Shown here in pieces: positions 11,266-20,604 of a stretch of 64,000 bases of DNA. Source of the stretch: Populus alba (lineage: Eukaryota; Streptophyta; Magnoliopsida; Malpighiales; Salicaceae); the NCBI RefSeq assembly GCF_005239225.2, contig NC_133299.1:9056967-9120966 (forward strand), written 5' to 3'. The notes beneath the pieces were generated by a model. That model saw nothing but the letters and a program-made list of their open reading frames with translations. It was not told the origin of the DNA and did no database searches. The position numbers and the translations under genes were made by a program. How positions within the stretch are numbered: the first letter of the stretch is position 1; every line of letters starts with the position of its first letter.

Positions 11266-11912
11266 TCAAGCATAATATTTCCTTACAGAGTCAAAATTCA
11301 TTGGCCTAACTAGATCTTGTCCATCCATTCTAGATAACAAAAAAGCTCCTCATGAGAATGCTTTCTTCACCACATAAGGCCCCTCATAGTTAGGCGCCCA
11401 TTTACTCTGATCTTCTCCAAGTAAATGCAATATTTTCTTCAGTACAAGACCTTCTTCGTGGAATCCTAGAGGTCGGACCTTCTTATCATATGATTTGGCC
11501 ATTCTTTTTTGGTATAGTTGATGATGACAAATTATAGCTATCCTCTTTTCACTTATCAGATTCAACTATTTGTATCTAACTTTTACTCACTCTACCTCTT
11601 CTAGCTCGGAGTCTATCAATACTCTTAATGAAGGGATTTCAACTTCTAAAGGTATCATTGCCTGCATTCCATATACCAACGTATACAGGGTGACTCCTAT
11701 TAAGGTTCGGATTGCAATGCGATACGCGTGAAGGGCAAATGGCAACATCTCATACCAATCCTTGTAAGTGACTATCATTTTCTAAATAATCTTCTTGATA
11801 TTTTCGTTAGCAACTTCTACCGCACTATTCATCTTCGGCCTGTATGGCGAGGAATTGGCATACTTGATTTTTCCATTTAGCATATAGTTCTATTATCATC
11901 CTGCTAGTGAAG
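11266..11912 (-). pseudogene. Tat/Ogre-like integrase C-terminal part
   Basis: Minus-strand pol end. From 11912 downward it shows the region after the integrase core (YKDWYEMLPFALHAYR, VEIPSLRVL). The C-terminal domain follows (QLYQKRMAKSYDKKVRP, then WAPNYEGPYVVKKAFS), and a conserved-looking terminus RKYYA ends in TGA at 11266-11268. These motifs match Tat/Ogre-type pol. The catalytic-core motif region around NGAVEAANKN is present but frameshifted near 11800-11830. A LINE insertion at 11924 splits the gene, and the first two catalytic aspartates appear to be absent. Confidence 0.8.
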
Positions 11913-11923
11913 TTCTGGGCATT

Positions 11924-12512
11924 TTTTTTTTGATCAAATGTAAGAATTGTATAGATCAAAAAGAAGCTGGAGACCAGCAGTACAAAGAAAAGGGAACAGA
12001 GTCCCTTGACTAAAACACAAACAAGACAAGCTTGCTGAACAGAAGGCAAAGGGAACAGTATCCCTTGTATATAAACCATAAGCAAGAATAGTTTACTGAA
12101 AAACAAAGGGAACAGACTCCCTTGAACAAGTATGAAAACAATATGGAAAATACATACATCCATACAGTAGCTCTAGCAGACTAAACAATCTGGACAGGGG
12201 GGGGGAACCTCACCCAAACAGACAAAGCCCCAATAGAGCAGCAATCAGCAACTTCATGTTTTGAGGCCAGTCAACAGCAGACCATCCCTGTAGAAGAACC
12301 AAAATGGAACAAGAGCTAGAAATCCGTAGCAGCAACTTGGAGTGCTAGCAAGATAACCAAAATTCTTCACATCCAGCCAATAGAATTAGCAACCATGAAC
12401 ATTGGCCAGAAGACCATCCTTGCAGAGACAAGGGAACCCATGCATGCCCAGTCCACGTGGAACAGCAGAGGAGATAGACACATCCCATCAGCTCAAATAT
12501 CTTTCCATAAAT
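11924..12512 (-). mobile_element. 5'-truncated LINE 3' end (LINE-3)
   Basis: A poly-T at 11922-11931 and the adjacent tgatcaaatgtaag are the reverse complement of the LINE tail seen at 32462-32491. The fragment contains 3' UTR only, with three copies of an aagggaacag..tccctt unit. It is flanked by an 11-bp target duplication ttctgggcatt (11913-11923 and 12513-12523), so it is a true minus-strand insertion into the Tat/Ogre-like pol. Confidence 0.88.
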
Positions 12513-12523
12513 TTCTGGGCATT

Positions 12524-13376
12524 ATTAATTTTTCTAGTGGACCATATTGACAGATCAAATATCTTTCTATAAATTTCTTCACCGCTTTTTTTTCCACGTC
12601 ATCCAAACATCTCAATAAAGTTTTGTCAGATGATTTCTTATACAAAGTTTCCCCATCAAGATAGAAATCCATTGCCAAACTCCTCAAAGTCTTCTTGTCG
12701 ATTATGGATGCCCCCATGAGATATGTATGGTTTTGGATGAAATTCTTTATATCATAGTAATGAGGGTTTCCATTTATTTCCTTTTCGACTGAGTAACAAT
12801 GAGCTGAGTTATTTTTTATATCAATGTGTATCGGCTGTACCTTGTGCCTAAAGTCTAATCTAGCCATAGAAGCTGGCGTGAACAAAACATCATAATGGTT
12901 TCCTTCCCTTCCTAGATGGGTGAACTTTATTTCCTCAAATTCTCTGGCCAAATTAGATAGGTATTCTCGGTAAGTTCTCAACTTCTCTTCCTTGGTTTGC
13001 CCTTTTCCTTTCATTTGGAAAATAATCAAAATTGAGTCTCCAATACACATCTATCTTTCTGATGTTTAGCTCCAATGCAACCTCTAAAATCGAGAATGCA
13101 AGCTTCATACTCAGTTGTGTTGTTAGTGCACCCAAATTGCGACTTAACTAAAACCGGATACTGTTTCTTATTAGGAAAGATTAGCACTACCCCCACTCTA
13201 TTACCACAGCACCATCAAAGTAAATAATCCACCAATCTGATTTCCCTTCCTTGACTGAAAGCACATCTTTATCAGAAAAATCAAATTTTAACAGCTCATA
13301 ATCTTTCCACAGCATGGTCAGCTAGGTGATCGGCGATGACATTCATGGCTTTCCTTGTCATAAATATTATGTAGTA
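12524..13376 (-). pseudogene. Tat/Ogre-like RNase H and integrase N-terminal remnants
   Basis: Reading down from 13376, the end of the RT-linked RNase H appears first (YIIFMTRKAMNVIADHLADH). A second RNase H-type domain follows with WWIIYFDGA, TNNTTEYEACI and GDSILIIFQMKG. The second domain is a hallmark of Tat/Ogre pol. Linker and pre-integrase sequence follow (KKAVKKFIERYLICQYGP). The gene is broken by frameshifts and by the Athila LTR joining at 13382. RT and protease of this element are not present anywhere in the window, so the PR-RT part is missing between here and the gag at 34817. Confidence 0.78.
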
Positions 13377-13381
13377 CTTAG

Positions 13382-14979
13382 TGACACGACCAAAAGCTTG
13401 ATGTCTTCTCCCAAGTGCAGGAGTGTCGAAATAATAAATAACCTGGCAAGACCGGAGTCGAACCACATAGAGGTTAATTGTATAAATTATAAATAACAAT
13501 ACAACAACAACAACAACAACAATAATAACAACAATAATAGTAATAATAATGTTAATAATAATAAAAGAAGAGGAAGAAGTTAATGAGAACTTTGAGATGG
13601 AAGATTAATGTAAGGATTAAACAATGATAAAAATGAATGTCAAGGTTAGAGGATCCACTAATGGTACTTCAAACAAGTATAGTATAAAATCTTATTACTC
13701 AATTTGAAACCACACATAAAGGAGGTTCCAATCAGATTATAAATTATTAACATGATTACATTAGTTATCTTATTTGAATAAAGCTAATACTTGTAAATGT
13801 TGGCAGGCATTCATGATTATAACTTATGTTAACAACAAATCAAGTTCCTTTCATAGCTCAGGTGTCGGTTATACCATATAGTATGGGCTATGAAAGTGCC
13901 AAGTATTTGTTGTACCAAGTGTTATACAACATAAATCTAGATTAACCATTTAACAAGCAAAGTATTAAAAGTGAACAAGATAACAAATAAAAAACATGTT
14001 AGTATCCAATGTTAAGGTCCATGTTAAGTTTATATTATACTTATTCTTACACCATTAGTGTACCCTTTTCACCTTGACATAATTAACTTAGCTAAACATA
14101 ATAAAAGAAAGAAACATGAATGAACAAGACAAGAACATAAATGAGAAAGAAGTTAACTAAGTAAAGGAAAGGAAATGAAGTGCACAAACTTGATATTAAT
14201 GAAAGCAAAACATAAGCAATACAAAGAGAGAAAGCAAGAACATGATCTTGATCTGGAAACCAAGATGCCTAAATGTATGGCAAATGCCTCCTTTTATAGG
14301 CCAAAATTTGGAACTATTGATTTGATGAATAATTGTTGAGTGGGTGACCACATCTTGACTTTGTGAAAATCCTTATCTTCTTGTCTGAATAAAACGAAAA
14401 TGTTAGCATTAGAACTGGGTCCATTTGAAAACATGAAAGTTCTAGTAAATTCTCTTAGCTTTCCAGAAAAAAAAAAAAGATGAAGTCATTTGGACTTCTA
14501 GAACTCAAGATATGGGCTAAACACTGAACAGTGTTTGGGCTACAAGACAACTTCGGACTTCTCCATTGTTGCTATAATTTGGACTTGAAAACGGTCTTCT
14601 TAGATCTTGGTGTCCAAATGAAAGTTGTAGGCCTATGTCTTACCAAATCTTTGTAAAAATTTGAGATCATTTGGACATCTAGAACTCGAGATATGACCCA
14701 ATTACCGAACAGTGTTCCAGTTTGGACTGCACCAACATCTCTTTTTCTAAGCTTCACCCTCTTTTTATCTTCACAAATTTCAGTAGTTGATTTCATCAAT
14801 CAATCTGTTAATTTATGTGATATGCCTGCATTTAAGATGAACATTTACCATATATTAAGGTATCTTATAGTATTAGACTTGTTATTATAAAACATGCTTA
14901 AGTTAAGGAGTTATTGATACTTCAAGTGCAAAATGATGATATAAAACCTTGATAAACATGCAATTTTAAGTACTAATCA
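13382..14979 (-). mobile_element. Athila LTR a, 3' LTR of Ath-A
   Basis: Plus-strand view runs TGACACGACC to AGTACTAATCA, 1598 bp. The same termini occur at 15063, 32738, 50008 and (other orientation) 61332. A polypurine tract abuts it at 14980, marking it as the 3' LTR of a minus-strand element. The left flank is cttag. The opposite outer LTR of the block (ending 34816) is followed by acttc, so the two do not share a target duplication. Confidence 0.9.
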
Positions 14980-14994
14980 CACCCCCCAACCAGC
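14980..14994 (-). other. Polypurine tract of Ath-A
   Basis: Minus strand reads CTGGTTGGGGGGTG directly before the LTR start TGATTAGTAC. Confidence 0.75.
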
Positions 14995-15062
14995 TTATTA
15001 CTAGTCCCTAGTAATCAAAGCGTTAAAATAGAAAAACAATTTGCAAGTTCCACAAAGCAAGG

Positions 15063-16818
15063 TGACACGACCAAAAGCTTGATGTCTTCTCCCAAGTGCA
15101 AGAGTGTTGAAGTAATAAATAACCCGGCAAGACTGGGGTCGAACCACAGAGAGGTTAATTGTATAAATTATAAATAACAACACAACAACAATAACAACAA
15201 CAACAACATTAACAATAATAACGATAATAATAACAATAGTAGTAGTAGTAATAGCAATAATAATAATAATACTCAGTACATGGCGTTGTTATACCTGAGA
15301 ATGATCTAAAAGATCGGGTCACATGTTTCCAGCCTATATACTGAGTTTATGAAAAGATCAAAGAGATATATTATATAATATAAACAAAATGTAAATAATA
15401 ATAAAAGAAGATAAAGATGAAGAAATTAATGAGAACTTTGAGATGAAAGATTAATGTAAGGATTAAACAACGATAAAAATAAATGTCAAGGTTAGAGGAT
15501 CCACTAATGGTACTTCAAACAAGTATAGTATAAACTCTTATTACTCAATTGGAAACCACACATAAAGGAGGTTCCAATCAGATTATAAATTGTTAACATG
15601 ATTACATTAGTTATCTTATTCGAATAAAGCTAATACTTGTAAATGTTGGCAGGCATTCATGATTATAACTTATGTTAACAACAAATCAAGTTCCTTTCAT
15701 AGCTCAGGTGTCGGTTATACCATACAGTATGAGCTATGAAAGTGTCAAGTATTTGCTGTACCAAGTGTTATACAACATAAATCTAGATTAACCATTTAAC
15801 AAGCAAAGTATTAAAAGTGAACAAGATAACAAATATAAAACATGTTAGTATCCAACGTTAAGGTCCATGTTAAGTTTATATTATACTTATTCTTACACCA
15901 TTAGTGTACCCTTTTCACCTTGACATAATTAACTTAGCTAAACATAATGAAAGAAAGAAACATAAATGAACAAGATAAGAACATAAATGAGAAAGAAGTT
16001 AACTAAGTAAAGGAAAGGAAATGAAGTGCATAAACTTGATATTAATGAAAGCAAAACATAAGCAATACAAAGAGAGAAAGCAAGAGCATGATCTTGATCT
16101 GGAAACCAAGATGCCTCAATACATGGTAAGTGCCTCCTTTTATAGGCCAAAATTTGGAACTATTGATTTGTTGACTAATTGATGAGTGGGTGGCCACATC
16201 TTGACTTGATAACAATCCTTATCTTTTTGTCTGAACAAGACGTCATTTCTAAAATCATAATTTGCCCAGAATCCTCAGGAATGTTCTAGGAAATTGTCTC
16301 AGCTTTCCAACAAAAAAAAGATGAGGTCATTTGGACTTCTAGAACTCAAGATATGGGCTGAACACTAAATAGTGTCTGGGCTACAGGACAGCTTCGGACT
16401 TCTTCGTTGTTCCTTCAATTCGGACTTCAAAACGACCTTTTTAAATCTTAGGCTCCCATGAAAGTTGTAGGCCTTTGTCTTACCTTTCCATCCATATAAA
16501 ATGGACTTAAATCCGAGATCTAGAGCTCCAGATATGATCCAATTACCGAGCAATGTTCCGGTTTGGACTGCACCGGCATCTCTTTTCTAAGTTTGGCCAT
16601 CTCTTTGTCCTTTCACTTTCAATACTTAAACTCATCAATCAATCCTTTCATTTATGTGATAGGCCTGCATTTAAGATGAGCATTTACCATAAATTAAGGT
16701 ATCTTATAGTATCAAACTTGTTATTATAAAACATGCTTTAGTTAAGGAGTTATTGATACTTCAAGTGCAAAATAATGATATAAAACCTTGATAAACATGC
16801 ACTTTTAAGTACTAATCA
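15063..16818 (-). mobile_element. Solo Athila LTR b inside Ath-A 3' UTR
   Basis: A complete 1756-bp LTR with termini TGACACG and CTAATCA, flanked by the duplication caagg (15058-15062 and 16819-16823). No internal sequence is attached, so it is a solo LTR left by recombination between two LTRs. It carries a 150-bp stretch (15271-15410) missing from LTR a but present in LTR d at 32926 onward. Confidence 0.92.
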
Positions 16819-17114
16819 CAAGGCATTCATCATTTAACTTCCATTAATCTATCCAGATAAATAAACTCTCATTAAATTTATATTCCTGCTTCATATTTCT
16901 TAAACAAGATATTAATAAACCTTCTTTTTATGTGCTCAATGTATGAAAACATAGCTGATTGGGCTTTTGTTGGAAGAAAACAATATTATGTTCGAATGTT
17001 TAAGGTTAACTTCCTTGGGTTGAGATTATTATTATTATTTTTTTCTTCTTTTTTTTTCTTTGTTTTTTATTTTTTTATTTTTTTATATATACACATACAT
17101 CTTAAAACACAATG

Positions 17115-17370
17115 TATCTTTAACCCATGTAATGAGTTTTTGGCTAATGACTCCCAGACCAGTTGGTCTTAAGGCATTAGGTGTTGAGACACCCCTACGA
17201 GCTTAGCAACTCGGGTTGCAGATACTGATATGTAGATAGTGCAATGTTTGATTCCCTTAAGCTTTTCTCCTTAACCCATATAACAAGCTTTAGGCCAATA
17301 ACTCCCAAATCAGTTGACTTTAGGGTATTAGGTGTTAAAACACCCCTTCGAGCTTAATTGCTTAGGTTAG
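17115..17370. repeat. Imperfect 155-bp direct repeat in Athila 3' UTR
   Basis: Two units start taacccatgtaatga (17118) and taacccatataacaag (17273). Both run through aggtgttgagacacccct or aggtgttaaaacacccct to a cgagctta block. The same pair occurs in Ath-E at about 39181 and 39333, so the duplication predates both copies. Confidence 0.75.
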
Positions 17371-17657
17371 GGAGGCTACAAAACCAAACTTATCTACGTT
17401 TTTATTATCATCAATACCATCATTTATTTTTTTTTTGCAAATTATATACTATCCCTTTCCCTTAGTTGTTACCTTCAACAAAAGAACATAATTAATGTAA
17501 TAATCCAATGTGCAACCCACAATTATATGTTAAAGTGTGTGTGTGAAAATGAAGGTTTAAGAATACTTGTTAAATGAGTATATGAGCAGAATCAAGTGAT
17601 AACAATGCGAGAGTTTATAAACCTGAATATTTCAAGAAGTATTATGATAGACCTTGG

Positions 17658-17790
17658 TAATGATACTTACTAAGATGCGTCTCTAGACTCAATAAAATTT
17701 TCTCCTTACTCTGCCATCCTAATAAGGATACTTACTAAGATGCATCTCAAGAGTTAATAAAACTGACTCCATACTCTGTCATCCTAATAA
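17658..17790. repeat. 65-bp direct repeat resembling the aORF 3' region
   Basis: Two units contain gatacttactaagatgc, then tctc, then actctg(c/t)catcctaataa. They also resemble 19065-19125 inside the aORF (taggatgcgtctcaaggg through caggccatcctt). They may be decayed partial duplicates of that gene. Confidence 0.55.
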
Positions 17791-18038
17791 CAATTTTGTC
17801 AAATGGTTTTAATAATAGCAAAAACAGTTAGCAAGTTAGTTTTTTTTTTTTTTAACTACTACCCTCTCCCCCCAACCAAAACGAGACATTGTCCTCAATG
17901 TTCTAAGGTAGAAAGATAGAGTATAGAAGACATCACTTGAAACAACGAACAATGACAAACCTGAAACACACTTAAACAAATCTAAGAAGTAACAAAATAA
18001 AATAATATGCTATTAATAAAACCACAAGACACAATGTT

Positions 18039-18679
18039 TCACAAATGAAGGCTCAAATCTAATCTAAGCTTTTTACGACTTTCTATAGTTGACCAATCTA
18101 GGCGACTCATGCAGGGATCAATGACAGGGATGAAAGATTGTAGTTTGTCAATCAATTGTTCAGTAGTAGCAGTAGAGATTATGATTTGTTGTGCCGAAGA
18201 TGTAAGAAATTCCTATTCCACAGCTTAATCAAGGAAAGACAACAACTTATCATAAAAACCATTAACATTTAACAAACCTATAGGTTTATGGTGAATGTGC
18301 AGTTAGGCCCGAGATAAAATATGAAAGATCTTTTCCAATGTGCCCAGACCACCTGGTAAGGCAATGAAGGCATCAGCATGGTTAAACATGGTATTCAGAC
18401 TGTTAGACATTGTGGAGACTTGTAGTTCCTCTCCAATTGTTAGACATTTGCTAAAGCTTTGGGGACAAACCCCGAAACTTGACTACCTCCTAAAAATGCA
18501 GCCATTAACACACCTCCCATTAACCCAAGGCTGCCTCCCCCATACACTAAATGAATCTTTCTGTCAACTAGTACCCGACCAAGATGATTTGTTGATTCTA
18601 AAAACTCTTTTTCTTTCCAAGGACTGGATCCACCGAAAACACAAATATTTCTTATGTGATGACTTGAGGAACCTGCCAT
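18039..18679 (-). pseudogene. LOG-like cytokinin riboside monophosphate phosphoribohydrolase, Ath-A copy
   Basis: The LOG family releases active cytokinin bases from their riboside monophosphates. From the ATG at 18679 this reads NICVFGGSS, then LVYGGGSLGLMGGV and PKALAN, a net 13-base deletion, then NTMFNHADAFIALPGGLGTLEK. An in-frame TAA in the W-A-Q-L region is followed by HHKPIGLLNVNGFYDKLLSFLD and a C-terminus ending at a TGA (18039-18041). Total span is about 213 codons, the usual LOG length, so the whole coding region is present without introns although host LOG genes are spliced. Two more stops lie near 18215-18240. The family's conserved MHxRK Arg region reads MSNSLN here, so either this is a divergent LOG-like branch or the catalytic Arg is lost. 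It lies sense to pol, after the aORF, inside an Athila element. Confidence 0.82.
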
Positions 18680-18784
18680 TTCTACATACTTTTATATTTG
18701 ATTAATGTATGGGTTGAGTAGAAATGAAGGGAAGGAAGAGAAGAATTTATAGATGAGAAATTGAAAATGCAATCATACCACCTA

Positions 18785-18830
18785 TATGTAGGCCAGCTAT
18801 TGTCTCACACTCTCTCTCTTTATTTATTTA
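18785..18830 (-). promoter_or_regulatory. Decayed TATA-like promoter of Ath-A LOG gene
   Basis: Minus strand reads CTACATATAGG where the Ath-B copy has CTATATATAGG, in the same context (gtgtgagacaa before, tggtat after), about 110 bases before the LOG start. Confidence 0.45.
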
Positions 18831-18917
18831 TTTTGACAATGCATGTATGTACAGGTAGTTGTGATTGTGGCTCACATCTTCCCTTGGTTTTACGTCCAAG
18901 AACGGCTTAAACGCCCT

Positions 18918-19466
18918 CTATGGGTCGAGGATAGGCTTCCCATCCAGTTTTCTTAAAAACTGGCAAACAGGGTCTTTTTTAGTCAGATTCCCAAGACTAA
19001 GTCGATCATGTTCTTTATGGAATTGTGGCCATAAATCATGAATTACACGATGCACATCTCCACTAGGATGCGTCTCAAGGGTCAACAAAAGATTATCTAA
19101 AGACCCCTTACTCAGGCCATCCTTAATGAATTGTATCTTATCTTCATGGTTTACAGATACCATTCCTAAAGAACAACATGTCGCATTGCAAGTCCATCTG
19201 GCACATCTGTGACAGACTTTCAGTCGTTTTGCACGACGTTTCTTTGTAAAAGTGCTTTTACTTGTTCCAGGCATGTGTGAAATGAAAGAATTGGAGGACT
19301 CACCTGATAAGCGGACCTTTGATTCAATTAGCCAGCGAATATCTTTTGAAATTCCATGATTCATTAACAACCTCAATCTTGCACACTTAGCACGGTTAAT
19401 TTTTGTAATTGCATTTGGAGGCAGAGCGGGAAAATACCTTTTCAACTTTTCAAGAGTGGTGTCCAT
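18918..19466 (-). CDS. aORF: 182-aa basic, Cys-cluster protein of Ath-A
   Basis: An intact frame from ATG at 19466 to TAG at 18918-18920. It lies after integrase and before the LOG-like gene in the same direction. Visible features are an N-terminal helix-like part (TLEKLKRYFPALP), a basic run KKRRAKRLK at residues 75-83, and a Cys cluster C85-x2-C88-x4-C93-x3-C97. A segment IQFIKDGLSKG and a 70-residue tail follow. No transmembrane segment or signal peptide is seen. It is not an Athila env-like ORF. A basic run directly before a CHRC-type cluster, with a later FI-x-x-G segment, recalls the cysteine-rich nucleic-acid-binding proteins of carla-like flexiviruses (Viral_NABP family). That is a pattern resemblance only. 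The stop is at the same codon in the Ath-B copy, which supports a real gene. Confidence 0.7.
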   Translation of the reverse strand: MDTTLEKLKRYFPALPPNAITKINRAKCARLRLLMNHGISKDIRWLIESKVRLSGESSNSFISHMPGTSKSTFTKKRRAKRLKVCHRCARWTCNATCCSLGMVSVNHEDKIQFIKDGLSKGSLDNLLLTLETHPSGDVHRVIHDLWPQFHKEHDRLSLGNLTKKDPVCQFLRKLDGKPILDP

Positions 19467-19679
19467 TTTCAAATGAGAATTGGGAAAAAATTCAAAGAAG
19501 GGAGAAAGAGCAGAGAATTGTACAAATATATACAGATATCAGTTATTTGGGAAACTGAAAGAACCGACTTAAGTCACGGAGTACCGTTATCCGCTATTTG
19601 ACCGGGGTGAGAGAGAGACTAGCAAAACAAAAGTCACACCAAAAAGGAACACAAAAAAAATGTGAGAAAAACAAAATAA

Positions 19680-20597
19680 TCAACCTTTATCTACAAGATC
19701 ATTCAAACCAATGGATTCATTTTCACTAGGAAACTCATCAAAGTAAGCTTTCAAACGATGTCCATTTACCTTCAAAACATTGTCATTCTTTGAATTCTCA
19801 ATATCAAGGGCCCCATAAGGATACACATGTTTCAAAATAAATGGACCGCTCCATCGTGATCTTATTTTTTTAGGAAATAAATGGAGTCGAGAATTATAAA
19901 GCAAAACTTTTTTACCAGTATCAACTTTTTGATTAGTTTTGCAGAATGCATGTGTGTCCTTGAACATGGTGGGCCAATAAAATCCATTTTGTAAGATTTT
20001 TGCAGTTGTCTTTCTTGATGAGAATTGACTCCCACATGCTTCAGAATGACAAAGTTTAATGACACTACTTACCTCATTGTCAGGAATGCATCTTTGAAAT
20101 TTTTGATCAGGACAATTATTGAATAAGTTAGGGTCATCCCAATAAAAGTTCTTCACTTCATTCAAAAACTTTCCTTGGTCTTCAGTACTCCAATGAGCTG
20201 GCAAATCTCCTAAAGGAAGAAAATTGATATTTTTAGCAAACCAAGGCATTGAACTAAGAGAAAGTAAGGATTCGTTAGGAGAGTAATCATCGATTGGTGG
20301 GATGTCAGATGTCAAATTTGTTGTCACTCTTGATAAAAGATTGGCATTAATATTTTTAGTGCCTTTTTCATCCGTGATTTCTTCCTGAGAATAAATCATT
20401 TGCAAATCTTCATATTCATCCAACTCAATTTTACTCAAAGTAGATTCAAGTTGATCATGAACTAATTCTTCAATATGATCTACTTCTTGTAAATCATTAT
20501 CATCTCTAGGCTGCTTGCAAATGTTGAAAATATTCATCTCCAATGTCATGTTTCCAAAAGATAACTTCATGAGTCCATTCCTACAAGTAAGTGCCAT
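19680..20597 (-). CDS. Ath-A internally deleted pol ORF (protease end / RNase H end / integrase pieces)
   Basis: A continuous frame of about 300 codons formed by two in-frame deletions. It begins in the protease C-terminus (RNGLMKLSFGNMTLEMN) and continues into the post-protease linker. It then jumps at SQEE to the end of RNase H (DEKGTKNINANLLSR) and the integrase zinc region (HSEACG.., [17 protein letters not shown]). A second jump leads to the integrase C-terminal domain ([44 protein letters not shown]). RT, most of RNase H and the catalytic core of integrase are gone. It has no catalytic capacity, but the frame survives. Its upstream end abuts Ath-B head to head at about 20598, so it has no gag or start of its own. 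Confidence 0.8.
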   Translation of the reverse strand: MALTCRNGLMKLSFGNMTLEMNIFNICKQPRDDNDLQEVDHIEELVHDQLESTLSKIELDEYEDLQMIYSQEEITDEKGTKNINANLLSRVTTNLTSDIPPIDDYSPNESLLSLSSMPWFAKNINFLPLGDLPAHWSTEDQGKFLNEVKNFYWDDPNLFNNCPDQKFQRCIPDNEVSSVIKLCHSEACGSQFSSRKTTAKILQNGFYWPTMFKDTHAFCKTNQKVDTGKKVLLYNSRLHLFPKKIRSRWSGPFILKHVYPYGALDIENSKNDNVLKVNGHRLKAYFDEFPSENESIGLNDLVDKG

Positions 20598-20604
20598 TCT
20601 TCAA
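20598..20604. other. Head-to-head inversion breakpoint
   Basis: To the left, minus-strand protease sequence ends (NALTCRNGLM). To the right, plus-strand sequence begins slightly further upstream in the gene (ILQNNNALKDKDPG). Two copies of the same gene region meet in opposite directions with no LTR or duplication between them. Confidence 0.8.

Larger units (their letters stand above)
16824..18038 (-). other. Ath-A 3' untranslated region
   Basis: Noncoding sequence between the LOG-like gene and the PPT. Its first 800 bases are repeated at 38957-39705 in Ath-E. It contains a 155-bp imperfect duplication (17115 and 17272) and a 65-bp duplication (17658-17790). A pyrimidine-rich ccctctccccccaacc near 17863-17878 looks like a second PPT when read on the minus strand. 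No gene is seen. Confidence 0.65.

Noticed and set aside
13500..13565. CRISPR-like array from CAA/AAT repeats in LTRs
   Set aside because: Simple trinucleotide microsatellites with no spacers.
18039..18679. LOG-like sequence as a functional host gene
   Set aside because: It has a 13-base deletion and several stops, lies inside an Athila element between aORF and LTR, and has a second copy in the same context at 25086.
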